A stretch of DNA of 45,722 nt, from NCBI GenBank assembly GCA_023228025.1, contig JALOCD010000020.1, positions 1 to 45,722 on the forward strand, read 5' to 3'. The first letter of the stretch is position 1; every line of letters begins with the position of its first letter. Origin of the DNA: Prolixibacteraceae bacterium (GTDB taxonomy: Bacteria > Bacteroidota > Bacteroidia > Bacteroidales > Prolixibacteraceae). A program made the translations under genes and the position numbers. Positions 21,837-31,323 of this stretch are shown here, piece after piece. The notes below the pieces were generated by a model. It searched no databases. It had not been told where the DNA came from and was given only the letters and a program-made list of their open reading frames with translations.

Positions 21837-23426
21837 CTAATTTCTCTTCCTTCTGGCGAGTTTCTGAATGCATTCCCTCCTTGGAATAATGACAGAAACT
21901 CCGTTGTAATTTATCTCCTTCCGGAGAATCTCTACCAATAATTCATGATTTTTAGGTAACGATTCCAGTACTTGAATGTGATCGGGATCGACCCCAACGC
22001 CTTTGCAGATGGCTTCAATACGCCCGAGTGCAGAAGAGTCCTGACCACCTGTCATGGAGATCGATTCGTTATCGCCGATGATCAGCACCATGTTGGATTT
22101 TTCATTCACGGCATCCAGCAACCCGGTGATCCCCGAATGGGTAAAAGTGGAGTCGCCAATCACTGCAATGGATGGGAACAGTCCGGCATCTGCGGCTCCC
22201 TTGGCCATGGTGACGGAGGCGCCCATGTCTACGCAGCTATAAATGGAATTGTAAGGAGGCAAGGCTCCCAGTGTATAACAACCAATATCGGAAAACACTT
22301 TTCCTTTGCCATATTCCTTCATCACTTCGTTAAGGGCGCGGTAGGTATCGTGATGACCACATCCTTTGCACAAGGCGGGGGGCCTGTTGACTAGTAATTC
22401 TGGAAGAGGTTGAGCTACTAACTTTTCGATTTTTAGCGCTGAAGCCACCAGATCAGGGTTCAGTTCTCCGGCCCTTGGCAAAGTTCCGTCCAGCCGGCCA
22501 CTAACCCGTTTTCCCCTCCCAAAGAAGCCCTTCAATTGCTCTTCAACGAGTGGATAGCCTTCTTCCAGAACAAGAATTTCATCGACCTGCGCATCAAGTT
22601 GCTTCAACAACTTCTCCGGTAGGGGATATTGAGAAATCTTGACATAAGGATAGGGCGACGTACCCGGATAGTTCTCCCTGAAGTAGTTGAAGGCAATTCC
22701 ACAACAGACAATCCCCACAGATCTATCAGGCCCGTCCTCAAATCGATTCCAGGAAGACTCTTCTGAGTATTTCAGAAAATTTGGTTGCTGGGCCAGCAAA
22801 CTGTTGTACCGCTTTCTTGCATTGGCCGGCAGCAGCACAAACTGCATTGGATCGGATGGTAAGGAGATAGGATTTTCCAGTCGTGCCGTTGGTATTGTTT
22901 TTACTCCTGAACGGGAGTGTGCCAGTCGGGTGGTAATCCGGATCATCACAGGAACGCCGGCTTTTTCTGAAAATTCCAATCCGGCAATGGTCATATCATA
23001 AGCCTCTTGCTGGTCGGTTGGTTCAAGCACAGGAACCATGGCAAATTTGCCATAGTATCTCGAATCCTGTTCGTTTTGGGAAGAGTGCATGGATGGATCG
23101 TCGGCAACCGCTACCACCATTCCACCATTTACTCCGGTTATGGCAATGTTCATGAAAACGTCTGCTGCCACATTCAATCCGACATGTTTCATGCAAACCA
23201 GTGTTCTTTTCCCGGCATACGACATCCCCAAAGCAGCTTCCATCGCCGTCTTCTCGTTGGCCGACCATTGTCGATGGAGGTTCCGTTTAATGGCGGTTTC
23301 GCTCTCTTGAATGTATTCCGTGATCTCAGTAGAGGGCGTCCCGGGATAGGCGTATACGCCGGAGATACCTCCGTCGATGGCACCCTGGCCGATGGCCTCT
23401 ACTCCCAGCAATAATTTTTTGTGCAT
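21837..23426 (-). CDS. iorA: Indolepyruvate ferredoxin oxidoreductase, alpha subunit (no ferredoxin domain)
   Basis: 529 residues. The N-terminal pyrimidine-type domain starts KLLLGVEAIGQGAIDGGISG...YPGTPSTEI. The TPP-binding half carries LCKGCGHHDTY, IGDSTFTHSGITGL and IGDNESISMTGGQDS. Many IorA proteins end in two [4Fe-4S] clusters; this one stops at RRECIQKLARRKRN with no further cysteine groups. It therefore needs another route for electrons to ferredoxin. Shorter forms of this kind may be normal in its lineage. The neighbours iorB and cvfB follow on the same strand. Confidence 0.9.
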   Translation of the reverse strand: MHKKLLLGVEAIGQGAIDGGISGVYAYPGTPSTEITEYIQESETAIKRNLHRQWSANEKTAMEAALGMSYAGKRTLVCMKHVGLNVAADVFMNIAITGVNGGMVVAVADDPSMHSSQNEQDSRYYGKFAMVPVLEPTDQQEAYDMTIAGLEFSEKAGVPVMIRITTRLAHSRSGVKTIPTARLENPISLPSDPMQFVLLPANARKRYNSLLAQQPNFLKYSEESSWNRFEDGPDRSVGIVCCGIAFNYFRENYPGTSPYPYVKISQYPLPEKLLKQLDAQVDEILVLEEGYPLVEEQLKGFFGRGKRVSGRLDGTLPRAGELNPDLVASALKIEKLVAQPLPELLVNRPPALCKGCGHHDTYRALNEVMKEYGKGKVFSDIGCYTLGALPPYNSIYSCVDMGASVTMAKGAADAGLFPSIAVIGDSTFTHSGITGLLDAVNEKSNMVLIIGDNESISMTGGQDSSALGRIEAICKGVGVDPDHIQVLESLPKNHELLVEILRKEINYNGVSVIIPRRECIQKLARRKRN

Positions 23427-23614
23427 TATATTTGATATACTTTTAAAAATCTGTCCTTTTAAAATAGTAGGACGATCAGGACAATCAAGACTGTTAAATT
23501 GATATTTAAATATTGATTAGAGCTTTTTTCATTCTCACATTTACACATTTCCCAATTTTCACATTTCCCTTTCTCTCCGTCGTCCTAGTCATCCTAGTCT
23601 TCCTATCGTCTCCG

Positions 23615-24814
23615 TCATTTCTTCGTCTCCCGGAAAGCCCAATAATTGCCTCTGGACTCCTCCCGCTCCTGGTGGTCGGCTTGTTGTTGCATCCAGTTTT
23701 TTGCAAGTACCCTCAGGGTAGGATCGGCATGCTCAAAAAACTGGATATATGCATCGCAAAATCGTGGGAGCCGCTGATCGGCAGGATCTTTGACCCTGTC
23801 CTTGGTACATCCGCCGAAGCATTTCGTCAACCATGGACAAAATTTGCATTTCCGCGGCAGCAGGGTCTTGGCTTTTCCAAAGTCATCCTGCTTCTTGCTG
23901 TTCAGCATGTTGATGATCTTGTCATTTCGCAGGTTGCCCAAACGGTGCCTTGGTTCTACAAAGAAATCGCAGGAGTAAATATTCCCATTGTGTTCGACCA
24001 CCATGTAAGGACCGCACTCTTTCAACATGGTGCATTCGGGGGATTCCATTCCGACATAGGAATAAAAAACCGATTCGAAATGCCTGACAGAGGTAGTCGG
24101 AACACCATTTTCAAAATCTTTCAACCACAGATCAAATAGCTTAACCAGAAAATTTCCATATTTCTCTGCGGTGAGCGAATAGGGTGCAGCCTGGGATGGA
24201 TTTTCGGGATCTGTCTCAACAACCGGAATAAACTGCATCCAGGTAAGTCCCAATCCTTTATAATAGTTGTACAGTTCTTCGGGATAATCGGCCGAATAAT
24301 CGGTGATGCAGCACATCGCGTTGACTGCAATGCCCTCTTCCAGCAGCATTTTGGCCTTCTCTTCAACCACCGCCCAGGTTTTCTGCTCACCCTTGTTAAC
24401 CCGGTAGTGGTCATGTATGTGTTCGGGACCATCGAGTGAGAGCCCAATCAGCCAGTCGTATTGTTTAAAAAATTTTGCCCATTCCCTGTCGAGCAGGGTT
24501 CCGTTGGTTTGAAAACCATTGCCAACCTGCTTGCCATGACCGTATTTGGTCTCGAATTCAATGACTTTTTGGAAAAAATCCAGTCCCATAAGGGCGGGCT
24601 CACCCCCTTGCCAGGCAATTGAGACCTCCCTGCCGGATTGTTGCATCACCTGTCGAATCAGCTCTTCCAGGGTTTCAAGGCTCATTCTGTGATTTTTAGT
24701 CTCAGGGAAGAGCGCCTCTTTCCTGAGATAAAAGCAATAGGTACATTGCAGATTACAATCCGGTCCTGCAGGCTTAATCAGGACTGAAGTCAGGGGCCGC
24801 TGTTTTTGAGCCAT
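23615..24814 (-). CDS. Radical SAM/SPASM protein, anaerobic sulfatase maturase-like
   Basis: 399 residues. The radical SAM cluster CNLQCTYCFY (CX3CX2C) follows SVLIKPAGPD. WQGGEPALMGLDFF and GFQTNGTLLDREW are maturase hallmarks. The C-terminal SPASM region has CTMLKECGPY, IYSCDFFVEP, and CKFCPWLTKCFGGCTKDR ... FCDAY for two further [4Fe-4S] clusters. Such enzymes convert an active-site Cys or Ser of sulfatases to formylglycine. No sulfatase gene is in the window, so its target is elsewhere or different. The 188-bp gap to iorA contains only repeat words. It is divergent from the TonB receptor gene. Confidence 0.88.
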   Translation of the reverse strand: MAQKQRPLTSVLIKPAGPDCNLQCTYCFYLRKEALFPETKNHRMSLETLEELIRQVMQQSGREVSIAWQGGEPALMGLDFFQKVIEFETKYGHGKQVGNGFQTNGTLLDREWAKFFKQYDWLIGLSLDGPEHIHDHYRVNKGEQKTWAVVEEKAKMLLEEGIAVNAMCCITDYSADYPEELYNYYKGLGLTWMQFIPVVETDPENPSQAAPYSLTAEKYGNFLVKLFDLWLKDFENGVPTTSVRHFESVFYSYVGMESPECTMLKECGPYMVVEHNGNIYSCDFFVEPRHRLGNLRNDKIINMLNSKKQDDFGKAKTLLPRKCKFCPWLTKCFGGCTKDRVKDPADQRLPRFCDAYIQFFEHADPTLRVLAKNWMQQQADHQEREESRGNYWAFRETKK

Positions 24815-24954
24815 AAGTGAATAAAATCAGAATGCGAAAATAGTTAAAATTGATCACTCCCTTCCATGACTTTTAGCAGTAACCACTCAGCGAACAAACA
24901 ATAATTTTAATACTTTTAAACATCTTCTTCCCGGGATATTTGACCAACTAAATT

Positions 24955-27414
24955 ATGGCTTCGATTCGCTTGCTGCTTTTTTACAGTTTGATGGTGATCT
25001 CCCTCCGACAATCATTCGGACAGGAACATTTATTCCCATTATCAGGTAAAATTACCGGGCCCGAAGGTGAGACGCTGGTTGGTGTTAACATACAGGTTCT
25101 AAACAGTAATCGAGGAACTTTCAGCGACCAAAAAGGAGAATTTCAAATCAGCCTCAATCTTCCAAAAGATTCCATACTGGTTTTCACAACGCTCAATTAT
25201 TTGAAGCGTGTGGTCAATATTATCAGAAACCGTGAGAAAAAGTTGATCGTTATTATGCAACCGTTATCTATCCCACTTTCTGAAGTCGAGGTCAATGAGC
25301 AACGAAGGAGCAATTCCGGTGTTGTCAACATAGACCCGCATCTGACCAAAAATCTCACCTCTACCGGAGGAGATGCCATCGAACAGCTTGTCAAGACGCT
25401 TCCCGGGGTGAGCAGCCACAATGAATTGACTCCGCAATACAGTGTACGGGGTGGAAATTATGACGAAAACCTTCTCTATGTCAACGGGATTGAGATCTTT
25501 CGTCCCTTTCTGGTTAAAACCGGTGAGCAGGAGGGACTCAGCTTTCTGAACCCTGATCTGGTAGAGGCGATTCGCTTCTCCTCCGGCGGATTTGAGAGTT
25601 CTTACGGAGACAAAATGTCGTCGGTACTCGACATCGAATACAAGGTTCCCCATCAAACATCCGGCACTGCAGAAGTGGGCGCGCTCGGGGCTTCAGCCCA
25701 TTTTGAAGGTAGGGCGATCAGGAACAAATTCTTTCACTTATCAGGATTTCGCTACCGCGATAACCGCTATCTACTTGGAACTTTAGATCAGAAAGGACAC
25801 TACTCACCGGCATGTTTTGACTTTCAAACACTGCTTGGCTATGAATTTTCTCCAAAATTATCCATTCAATTTCTGGGGAACCTAGCCAGTAACAATTATT
25901 CCTTTACACCCGAAACGCGGGAGACCCGATACGGGACCTTGAGTCAATCTTACCAGCTTAAAATCTATTTCGAAGGTAAAGAGAAGGATCAATTTTCGAA
26001 CCGGCTGGGTGCCTTTACCGCCAACTATCATCCTTCAAAAGATCTTCAGATGAAGTTGACCACCAGTTCCTTTCGTTCCGACGAGAAAGAGCGTTACGAT
26101 ATTTTGGGACAATACTACCTGAATGAAATCATCGCCGGCTCCACCCCATCTGAAAATCCAGACAGTACCTTCCTGCTTGGTGTCGGATCTTCCCTGCAAC
26201 ATGCCGCAAATTACCTGCAAGCCTCCATCTTTACCATCGAACAAAGTGGAAAACTCAACGTGAGCAAACACCAGATTCAGTGGGGATTGAAATTTCAACG
26301 AGAGAAGATCCACGATCAGGTTGGCGAATGGGAAATGAGGGATTCGGCGGGATATTCGCTGCCGTACAATGATAAGGTAGTCAGGCTTTACAGCAGCATC
26401 AAAGCCGACCATCAATTACAAAGCTCCCGCTACAGCGCCTACCTGCAAGACAATTATACTACACAATTTCAAAATTCCAGCCTCTCTTTTAGTGTTGGCG
26501 GCCGCGTGCAATATTGGGATTATAATGGTCAAACGATTTTTAGTCCGCGACTTTCACTTCGGTATATACCCAACAAATTAAAACCGCTGCAGATACAAGC
26601 AGCATGGGGTATCTACCAGCAAATGCCTTTTTTCAAGGAGTTGAAAAACAGCAATGCTAAACTGGTTTCCAGTGTCAAGGCACAAAAATCGATCCACTAT
26701 GTTGCCGGCATCGACTATCCCTTTAACTGGGGTGATAGGCCATTCAAATTCTCCACGGAGCTCTGGTACAAATCTTTGGATCACCTGATCCCCTACAAAG
26801 TCACGAACCTCAACCTTCAGTATTTTCCTGAACAACAGGCAAAAGGATATGCAACTGGTCTGGAGATGAAGCTCTGGGGGGAGCCTATTCCGGGCGCAAC
26901 CTCCTGGGCATCGGTCACATTGATGAAAACGGAGGAAGACATTTTGGGAGACCATTACCTGAAAGAGGCATCCGGTGGCACTCCGGCAGTAGTTGTCTAT
27001 CCGGGCTATCTGCCCAGACCTTCCGATCAGCGCTTCAACTTCTCACTCTTTTTTCAGGATTTTTTACCTAAGAACCCTACCGTGAAGATGAACCTCACAC
27101 TTTTGTACGGTAGCCGGTTGCCCTTCGGTCCACCACATGGCGAGCGTTACATGGATATCTTTCGGATGCCTGCTTACAAAAGGGTCGACCTTGGCTTATC
27201 CAAGATGCTTGTCGGGAATCCCGGATCATTAAGATCCAATTTCTTCTCAAAAAACCTGAAAGAGGCGTGGCTGTCCCTTGAGATTTTCAACCTCTTTGGA
27301 CTCGACAATACCATCTCCTACTATTGGGTTTCCGATTTCCAAAACCAGATGCATGCCGTTCCAAATTACCTTACGGGAAGACGAATCAATGCGAAATTTT
27401 CAGTGAGTTTTTGA
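24955..27414 (+). CDS. TonB-dependent outer-membrane receptor with CarboxypepD_reg-like N-terminus
   Basis: 819 residues. A signal peptide (to about SFGQ, residue 23) precedes a carboxypeptidase-regulatory-like beta sandwich (SGKITGPEGETLVGVNIQVL, about 28-110). The plug domain (LVKTLPGVSSHNELTPQYSV and RGGNYDENLLYVNGIEI) is followed by a long beta barrel ending in an aromatic residue (NAKFSVSF), as expected for BamA insertion. It imports a ligand that cannot be named from sequence. No SusD partner is adjacent, so glycan uptake is not implied. The gene is followed by a 73-bp near-perfect palindrome. A TACTTTTA box near 24912 may be its -7 element. Confidence 0.92.
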   Translation: MASIRLLLFYSLMVISLRQSFGQEHLFPLSGKITGPEGETLVGVNIQVLNSNRGTFSDQKGEFQISLNLPKDSILVFTTLNYLKRVVNIIRNREKKLIVIMQPLSIPLSEVEVNEQRRSNSGVVNIDPHLTKNLTSTGGDAIEQLVKTLPGVSSHNELTPQYSVRGGNYDENLLYVNGIEIFRPFLVKTGEQEGLSFLNPDLVEAIRFSSGGFESSYGDKMSSVLDIEYKVPHQTSGTAEVGALGASAHFEGRAIRNKFFHLSGFRYRDNRYLLGTLDQKGHYSPACFDFQTLLGYEFSPKLSIQFLGNLASNNYSFTPETRETRYGTLSQSYQLKIYFEGKEKDQFSNRLGAFTANYHPSKDLQMKLTTSSFRSDEKERYDILGQYYLNEIIAGSTPSENPDSTFLLGVGSSLQHAANYLQASIFTIEQSGKLNVSKHQIQWGLKFQREKIHDQVGEWEMRDSAGYSLPYNDKVVRLYSSIKADHQLQSSRYSAYLQDNYTTQFQNSSLSFSVGGRVQYWDYNGQTIFSPRLSLRYIPNKLKPLQIQAAWGIYQQMPFFKELKNSNAKLVSSVKAQKSIHYVAGIDYPFNWGDRPFKFSTELWYKSLDHLIPYKVTNLNLQYFPEQQAKGYATGLEMKLWGEPIPGATSWASVTLMKTEEDILGDHYLKEASGGTPAVVVYPGYLPRPSDQRFNFSLFFQDFLPKNPTVKMNLTLLYGSRLPFGPPHGERYMDIFRMPAYKRVDLGLSKMLVGNPGSLRSNFFSKNLKEAWLSLEIFNLFGLDNTISYYWVSDFQNQMHAVPNYLTGRRINAKFSVSF

Positions 27415-27424
27415 TATCCAACTG

Positions 27425-27497
27425 AATGATCTGATATTGAGAGAAATGAACTGGTCACAAATTGTGACCAGCTCATTTCTCTCAATATCAGATCATT
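27425..27497. repeat. 73-bp near-perfect palindrome with GGTCACAA-A-TTGTGACC core
   Basis: Arms 27425-27460 and 27462-27497 match at 35 of 36 positions around the single base A27461. The 17-bp core (27453-27469) reappears as GGTCGCAATTTGCGACC inside the ORF6N gene (27812-27828). Position between the ends of the TonB receptor (+) and ORF6N (-) genes would also suit a bidirectional terminator. Confidence 0.7.
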
Positions 27498-27515
27498 ATT
27501 AAAAAGCAACACTTA

Positions 27516-28043
27516 CTATGCCTGATTAATTTTATATCCCACAGCTTTTCTTGGCATGCTCGCCTTTTGATGCAGCGCATCAATCCTTTCGAGTAAAAAC
27601 TTAAAGGCCTGATTAAGTTTGGCGGCAAGTTTCAAAATTTCTTCCTTTAACGATTCGTTCTCTTTCAGCAAGGATCGGTATCTGGCAAAAGCACGCATGA
27701 TTTCGATGTTGATTTTGATCGCTTTATCAGAATGCAAAACAGAGGAAAGCATAGCAACTCCTTGTTCTGTAAAAACAATTGGATTAATAGATGAGTGTTT
27801 TATTGTTAACCGGTCGCAATTTGCGACCAGTTCATCTCTTTCTTTACCAGTAAGTTCAAACATAAAATCATCTGGAAATCGCTCAATATTACGTTTAACC
27901 TGTTCTTTTAGCCTTTTAGTTGGAACATTGTACAACATGGCCAAATCTGAATCTATCATCACTTTGAAACCTCTAAAATGAAAAATCAATGTTTCATATT
28001 GAGGTTTTATTGCACTTTGTATTGCTTGATCTCTTTGTTCCAT
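27516..28043 (-). CDS. ORF6N-domain DNA-binding protein
   Basis: 175 residues. The ORF6N domain covers about 20-110: IFHFRGFKVMIDSDLAMLYN, then VPTKRLKEQVKRNIERFPDD, then FTEQGVAMLSSVLHSDKAI. A C-terminal coiled-coil-like helix (about 115-155) follows. ORF6N is a domain of phage and bacterial DNA-binding proteins related to KilA-N and Bro genes, and these are common on mobile elements. The gene is apparently intact and has no phage neighbours here. The codons for DELVANCDRL contain a 17-bp palindrome almost identical to the core of the palindrome just downstream. Confidence 0.88.
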   Translation of the reverse strand: MEQRDQAIQSAIKPQYETLIFHFRGFKVMIDSDLAMLYNVPTKRLKEQVKRNIERFPDDFMFELTGKERDELVANCDRLTIKHSSINPIVFTEQGVAMLSSVLHSDKAIKINIEIMRAFARYRSLLKENESLKEEILKLAAKLNQAFKFLLERIDALHQKASMPRKAVGYKINQA

Positions 28044-28194
28044 CTTGCTGTTTGCATTTATATAAAGTTACGGCAATTTGAACTGAATAAAGAATATTTT
28101 GATATTTTTCTGCTGTGCATAAATCATGTTTAATTTTGAAAATAAATTTTAGTTTCGTTCAATTTTCAAAGACAATCAGAAAAAACCAAATACT

Positions 28195-29406
28195 ATGAAA
28201 ACAAAAGATTTTATTGACAGGGAAGATCTTTACGGCGCCCATAACTACCACCCACTGCCCGTTGTACTTGAAAGGGGTGAAGGTGTATTTGTCTGGGATG
28301 TAGAAGGCAAACGCTATTTTGACTTTCTGGCCTCCTATTCTGCCGTCAACCAGGGTCACTGCCATCCGAAAATTGTAAAGGCGCTGGTCGAGCAGGCCGG
28401 AAAACTTGCGCTTACCTCCCGCGCCTTTTACAACAATGTCTTGGGAGAATGGGAAGAGTATATGACTAAACTGTTCGGGTACGACAAGATCCTGCCAATG
28501 AATTCGGGGGCCGAAGCCGACGAGACCGCCCTTAAACTGATCCGCAAATGGGCATACAAGGTAAAAGGAATACCCGAAAACGAAGCCCGTATCATCGTGT
28601 GTGACGGCAACTTCCATGGCCGAACCATTACCATCATATCCATGTCATCCGATCCTGATTCGTATGGCGATTATGGTCCGTTTACCCCGGGATTCGTGAA
28701 GATTCCCTACAACGATCTCAAAGCCCTGGAGAAAGAGTTGAGCCATCCCTACACCGCTGGATTCTTGGTAGAACCCATCCAGGCAGAGGCCGGTGTTTAC
28801 GTACCGGAGGACAACTACCTGAAAAAAGCGGCACAGTTATGCAAAGAGTACAATGTGCTGCTGGCAGCCGATGAGGTTCAGACGGGGTTGTGCCGTACCG
28901 GCAAGATGCTGGCCTGCGACCATGAAGGGGTACGTCCGGATCTTCTCATTCTGGGTAAAGCAGCCTCAGGCGGCATGTATCCGGTCTCCTGCGTACTGGC
29001 CGATGATGAGCTCATGCTGACGATCCGTCCGGGCGAGCATGGATCCACCTACGGCGGGAACCCACTGGCCGCGAAAGTTTCGCTGGCCGCTATGAATGTC
29101 CTGCTGGACGAAAAGCTCTCAGAAAATGCAACTGCCATGGGGAAAATCTTCCGCGACAAGATGAAGGCATTCAACTCCCCTCTTATCGAACAGGTACGCG
29201 GGAAGGGGTTGCTCAACGCCATTCAGATCCGCCCAACAAACGGCAAACATGCCTGGGGCCTTTGTCTGGTGATGAAGGAGAACGGCATCCTGGCCAAACC
29301 GACCCACGAACACACCATCCGCTTCACGCCTCCGCTGATCATCACCGAAGCGCAGATGCTCGAAGCTATTGAACTGATCCAGAAGTCTATGAGGGAGTTT
29401 GTTTAG
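28195..29406 (+). CDS. rocD: Ornithine--oxo-acid aminotransferase
   Basis: 403 residues, class III PLP aminotransferase. It begins YGAHNYHPLPVVLERGEGVF as in ornithine aminotransferases. NSGAEADETALKLIRKW, GNFHGRTITIISMSS and DEVQTGLCRTGKMLAC precede the PLP lysine in LILGKAASGGMYPVSC. It moves the delta-amino group of ornithine to 2-oxoglutarate, giving glutamate semialdehyde (arginine/proline metabolism). A TAATTTTG box at 28131-28138 could be the -7 promoter element, with no well-spaced -33. It is a single gene unit. Confidence 0.93.
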   Translation: MKTKDFIDREDLYGAHNYHPLPVVLERGEGVFVWDVEGKRYFDFLASYSAVNQGHCHPKIVKALVEQAGKLALTSRAFYNNVLGEWEEYMTKLFGYDKILPMNSGAEADETALKLIRKWAYKVKGIPENEARIIVCDGNFHGRTITIISMSSDPDSYGDYGPFTPGFVKIPYNDLKALEKELSHPYTAGFLVEPIQAEAGVYVPEDNYLKKAAQLCKEYNVLLAADEVQTGLCRTGKMLACDHEGVRPDLLILGKAASGGMYPVSCVLADDELMLTIRPGEHGSTYGGNPLAAKVSLAAMNVLLDEKLSENATAMGKIFRDKMKAFNSPLIEQVRGKGLLNAIQIRPTNGKHAWGLCLVMKENGILAKPTHEHTIRFTPPLIITEAQMLEAIELIQKSMREFV

Positions 29407-29559
29407 GAGTCTAAAATGTTTGAAGGATCAAGTCATCTAACTTATTAAAAGCTATTTTGATCCCTGAGCATTTTGAAAGGTCGAAAGGGAAGATGAGAGG
29501 GTGAGAAAATGGGAAAGTGAGGCTAGTCCCTGTGCATAGCCAATGGGTCGAAGGATATT

Positions 29560-30264
29560 CTACCAAATAAAAGGTATTAACCTATATCTGGTCCTTTGAC
29601 AATATTCCTTATAACCAGGCAATTCATTACACAATACTTTCTCTTCATTCAGTATTCTAAGAACCAATGCCAAAGGTATTGTAACCATGGGAATCAAGCC
29701 CCAGTAGGATCCCAGGGCTATTGGTGTTGGAATATACATGATTAAAATCCCGACGTACATCGGATGCCTGACATAACTGTAAAGTCCGGTTGAAACTACT
29801 TTTTGATTTTCTTCAACTTCGACGACCCGCGAGGCGTAGCTATTATGCTTAAAAACAAAAAAGACAAAAAGATAACCCAACAATACAAATATATCTGCCA
29901 ACAATACAATGCTTACGGAAATATCAGACCACCCAAAGCGCTTATCAAATCCGCAAACTATAAAACAGGCAAAAAAGAAAAAAGTAAAAACCACTTGAAT
30001 TATTTTCTGTTGTTTTTCCTTTTCTTTGGTCCTGGTCCGTCGTTCTAAAAACCGTGGATCATTCTTTAAAAAATAGAGAAGAACGAACACCATTGGAACA
30101 ATAAGGACGGCAATGTAGAGATATACTTGCCAGTAATGGAAAGTCCCTGCCGGCAAAAGTATCAGGATCCCGAGGAGTATTGGGAAAAAAGAAAATCTTA
30201 AAATGATCTTCCTTAACAGGGACTTCATCTCCTGCAGGGTTAATTCACTTCCTTTATGATTCAT
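29560..30264 (-). CDS. ICMT/PEMT-like integral membrane methyltransferase
   Basis: 234 residues with about six hydrophobic helices. The C-terminal signature LYSYVRHPMYVGILIMY and, after a helix, NEEKVLCNELPGYKEYC is that of the isoprenylcysteine carboxyl methyltransferase-like superfamily, which binds S-adenosylmethionine at the membrane face. The bacterial substrate is unknown. The META gene lies 10 nt upstream on the same strand, so they may be co-transcribed. Confidence 0.85.
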   Translation of the reverse strand: MNHKGSELTLQEMKSLLRKIILRFSFFPILLGILILLPAGTFHYWQVYLYIAVLIVPMVFVLLYFLKNDPRFLERRTRTKEKEKQQKIIQVVFTFFFFACFIVCGFDKRFGWSDISVSIVLLADIFVLLGYLFVFFVFKHNSYASRVVEVEENQKVVSTGLYSYVRHPMYVGILIMYIPTPIALGSYWGLIPMVTIPLALVLRILNEEKVLCNELPGYKEYCQRTRYRLIPFIW

Positions 30265-30274
30265 TGCGGTTTTT

Positions 30275-30796
30275 TTACTCTGCTACAAATTTGGCTAAAA
30301 GAGTAGCTTTCCCTCTGCTGAGCATCAACTTATTCCCTTTGATGGAATAAGTATCGGCGACTTTTAATACTTCCATGAATATTTGTTCTGCTTTCATATC
30401 GATGCACGCCATCCGGGTGGAGGCTAACCTCATAAAGCGGATTCGGGATCCATTGTAAAGGTCATATCCTGCAAAAAGCTTGTTACATCCGGCGTAGGCA
30501 GAGGCCTTATAACCTTCTCCCAACAATAGATACGGCGACTCTTTGCTTTTGGCGCTTATTACCACCGGTCTTCCATACAATTCGAGCAGGATCCACTTCG
30601 TTCCGACCAGCGGATATTCTCTCTTGACAGGAGCAAAGTTTTCATTTCCGCTCAGCAGAGGTGTATAGTCTCCCTTCCGGAAATTCCTTGTTTGACTGGT
30701 TGAAGCTATCCCAACAATTGTCTGCAACAATGCACAAATTATGAGCCACAAAAATATTGTCAGTCTCATTTTACTGGCTTTTTGATTGTCCTTCAA
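30275..30796 (-). CDS. META-domain (HslJ-like) exported protein
   Basis: 173 residues. The first 30 residues include a hydrophobic signal (LTIFLWLIICALLQTIVGIA). The META domain runs from GTKWILLELYGRPVV through SAYAGCNKLFAGYDL to the end. It shows the GCN and (S/T)RMAC motifs typical of the family, with two cysteines that could form a disulfide. META proteins are periplasmic or outer-membrane stress-related proteins of unclear role. It is near the preceding helical gene and the following methyltransferase, all on the minus strand. Confidence 0.8.
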   Translation of the reverse strand: MKDNQKASKMRLTIFLWLIICALLQTIVGIASTSQTRNFRKGDYTPLLSGNENFAPVKREYPLVGTKWILLELYGRPVVISAKSKESPYLLLGEGYKASAYAGCNKLFAGYDLYNGSRIRFMRLASTRMACIDMKAEQIFMEVLKVADTYSIKGNKLMLSRGKATLLAKFVAE

Positions 30797-30798
30797 AT

Positions 30799-31158
30799 TT
30801 ACTTCTTTTCTTCTTTTCCTTTCAGCTTCTCCTTCATATTATCAATAACCTCCTCAATATCACCTACGATAATAGTTCCATATGCTTTGGCCTGGTCCAC
30901 GATACTTTCGCTCTTAGATTCTGCCTTCTGTCGGAGGTTCTCCATCTGATCGGGAATGTCGCTCTGTTTCAATTCCTCAATTTTTTTATCAACATATCCT
31001 CCAACCTGTTCCATCAATCCGGAAATCTTCGCATAAGTATCACTTTCTTTCGCTTTGTCAAAACTATCTTTGGCTTTATCGAAACCCTCATCGATTAATT
31101 TTTCAGCCTGGTCGGCCATCTGCTTGACTTTATCCCGCAAATCATCTCGCTTTTCCAT
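30799..31158 (-). CDS. Small charged helical protein, function unknown
   Basis: 119 residues, almost entirely amphipathic helix rich in Lys, Glu, Asp and Ala, with repeated 11-residue-like words (DEGFDKAKDSFDKAKESDTY, VDKKIEELKQS). There is no signal peptide, cysteine or conserved enzymatic motif. The pattern resembles apolipoprotein-like or late-embryogenesis-like stress proteins, but I do not assign a family. It starts the three-gene minus-strand set that includes the META and methyltransferase genes (3 nt from the META gene). Confidence 0.65.
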   Translation of the reverse strand: MEKRDDLRDKVKQMADQAEKLIDEGFDKAKDSFDKAKESDTYAKISGLMEQVGGYVDKKIEELKQSDIPDQMENLRQKAESKSESIVDQAKAYGTIIVGDIEEVIDNMKEKLKGKEEKK

Positions 31159-31323
31159 TTCGTTAATCTTAAATAATTATAAAGTAGAAAGTTAATACAA
31201 AAATCTGAATAATCAGTTAAAACCCGGCTTTAAACATGCATCCGAAAGGAATCGCTATCTTTGCCAAACTTTTTTCCGAAAACCGGTCTGTTACATTGGC
31301 ATTCCGGTTAATTTTAATCTCTT

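Noticed and set aside
24955..27414. SusC-type polysaccharide locus
   Set aside because: There is no SusD partner or glycoside hydrolase beside the receptor, and the receptor is shorter than typical SusC.
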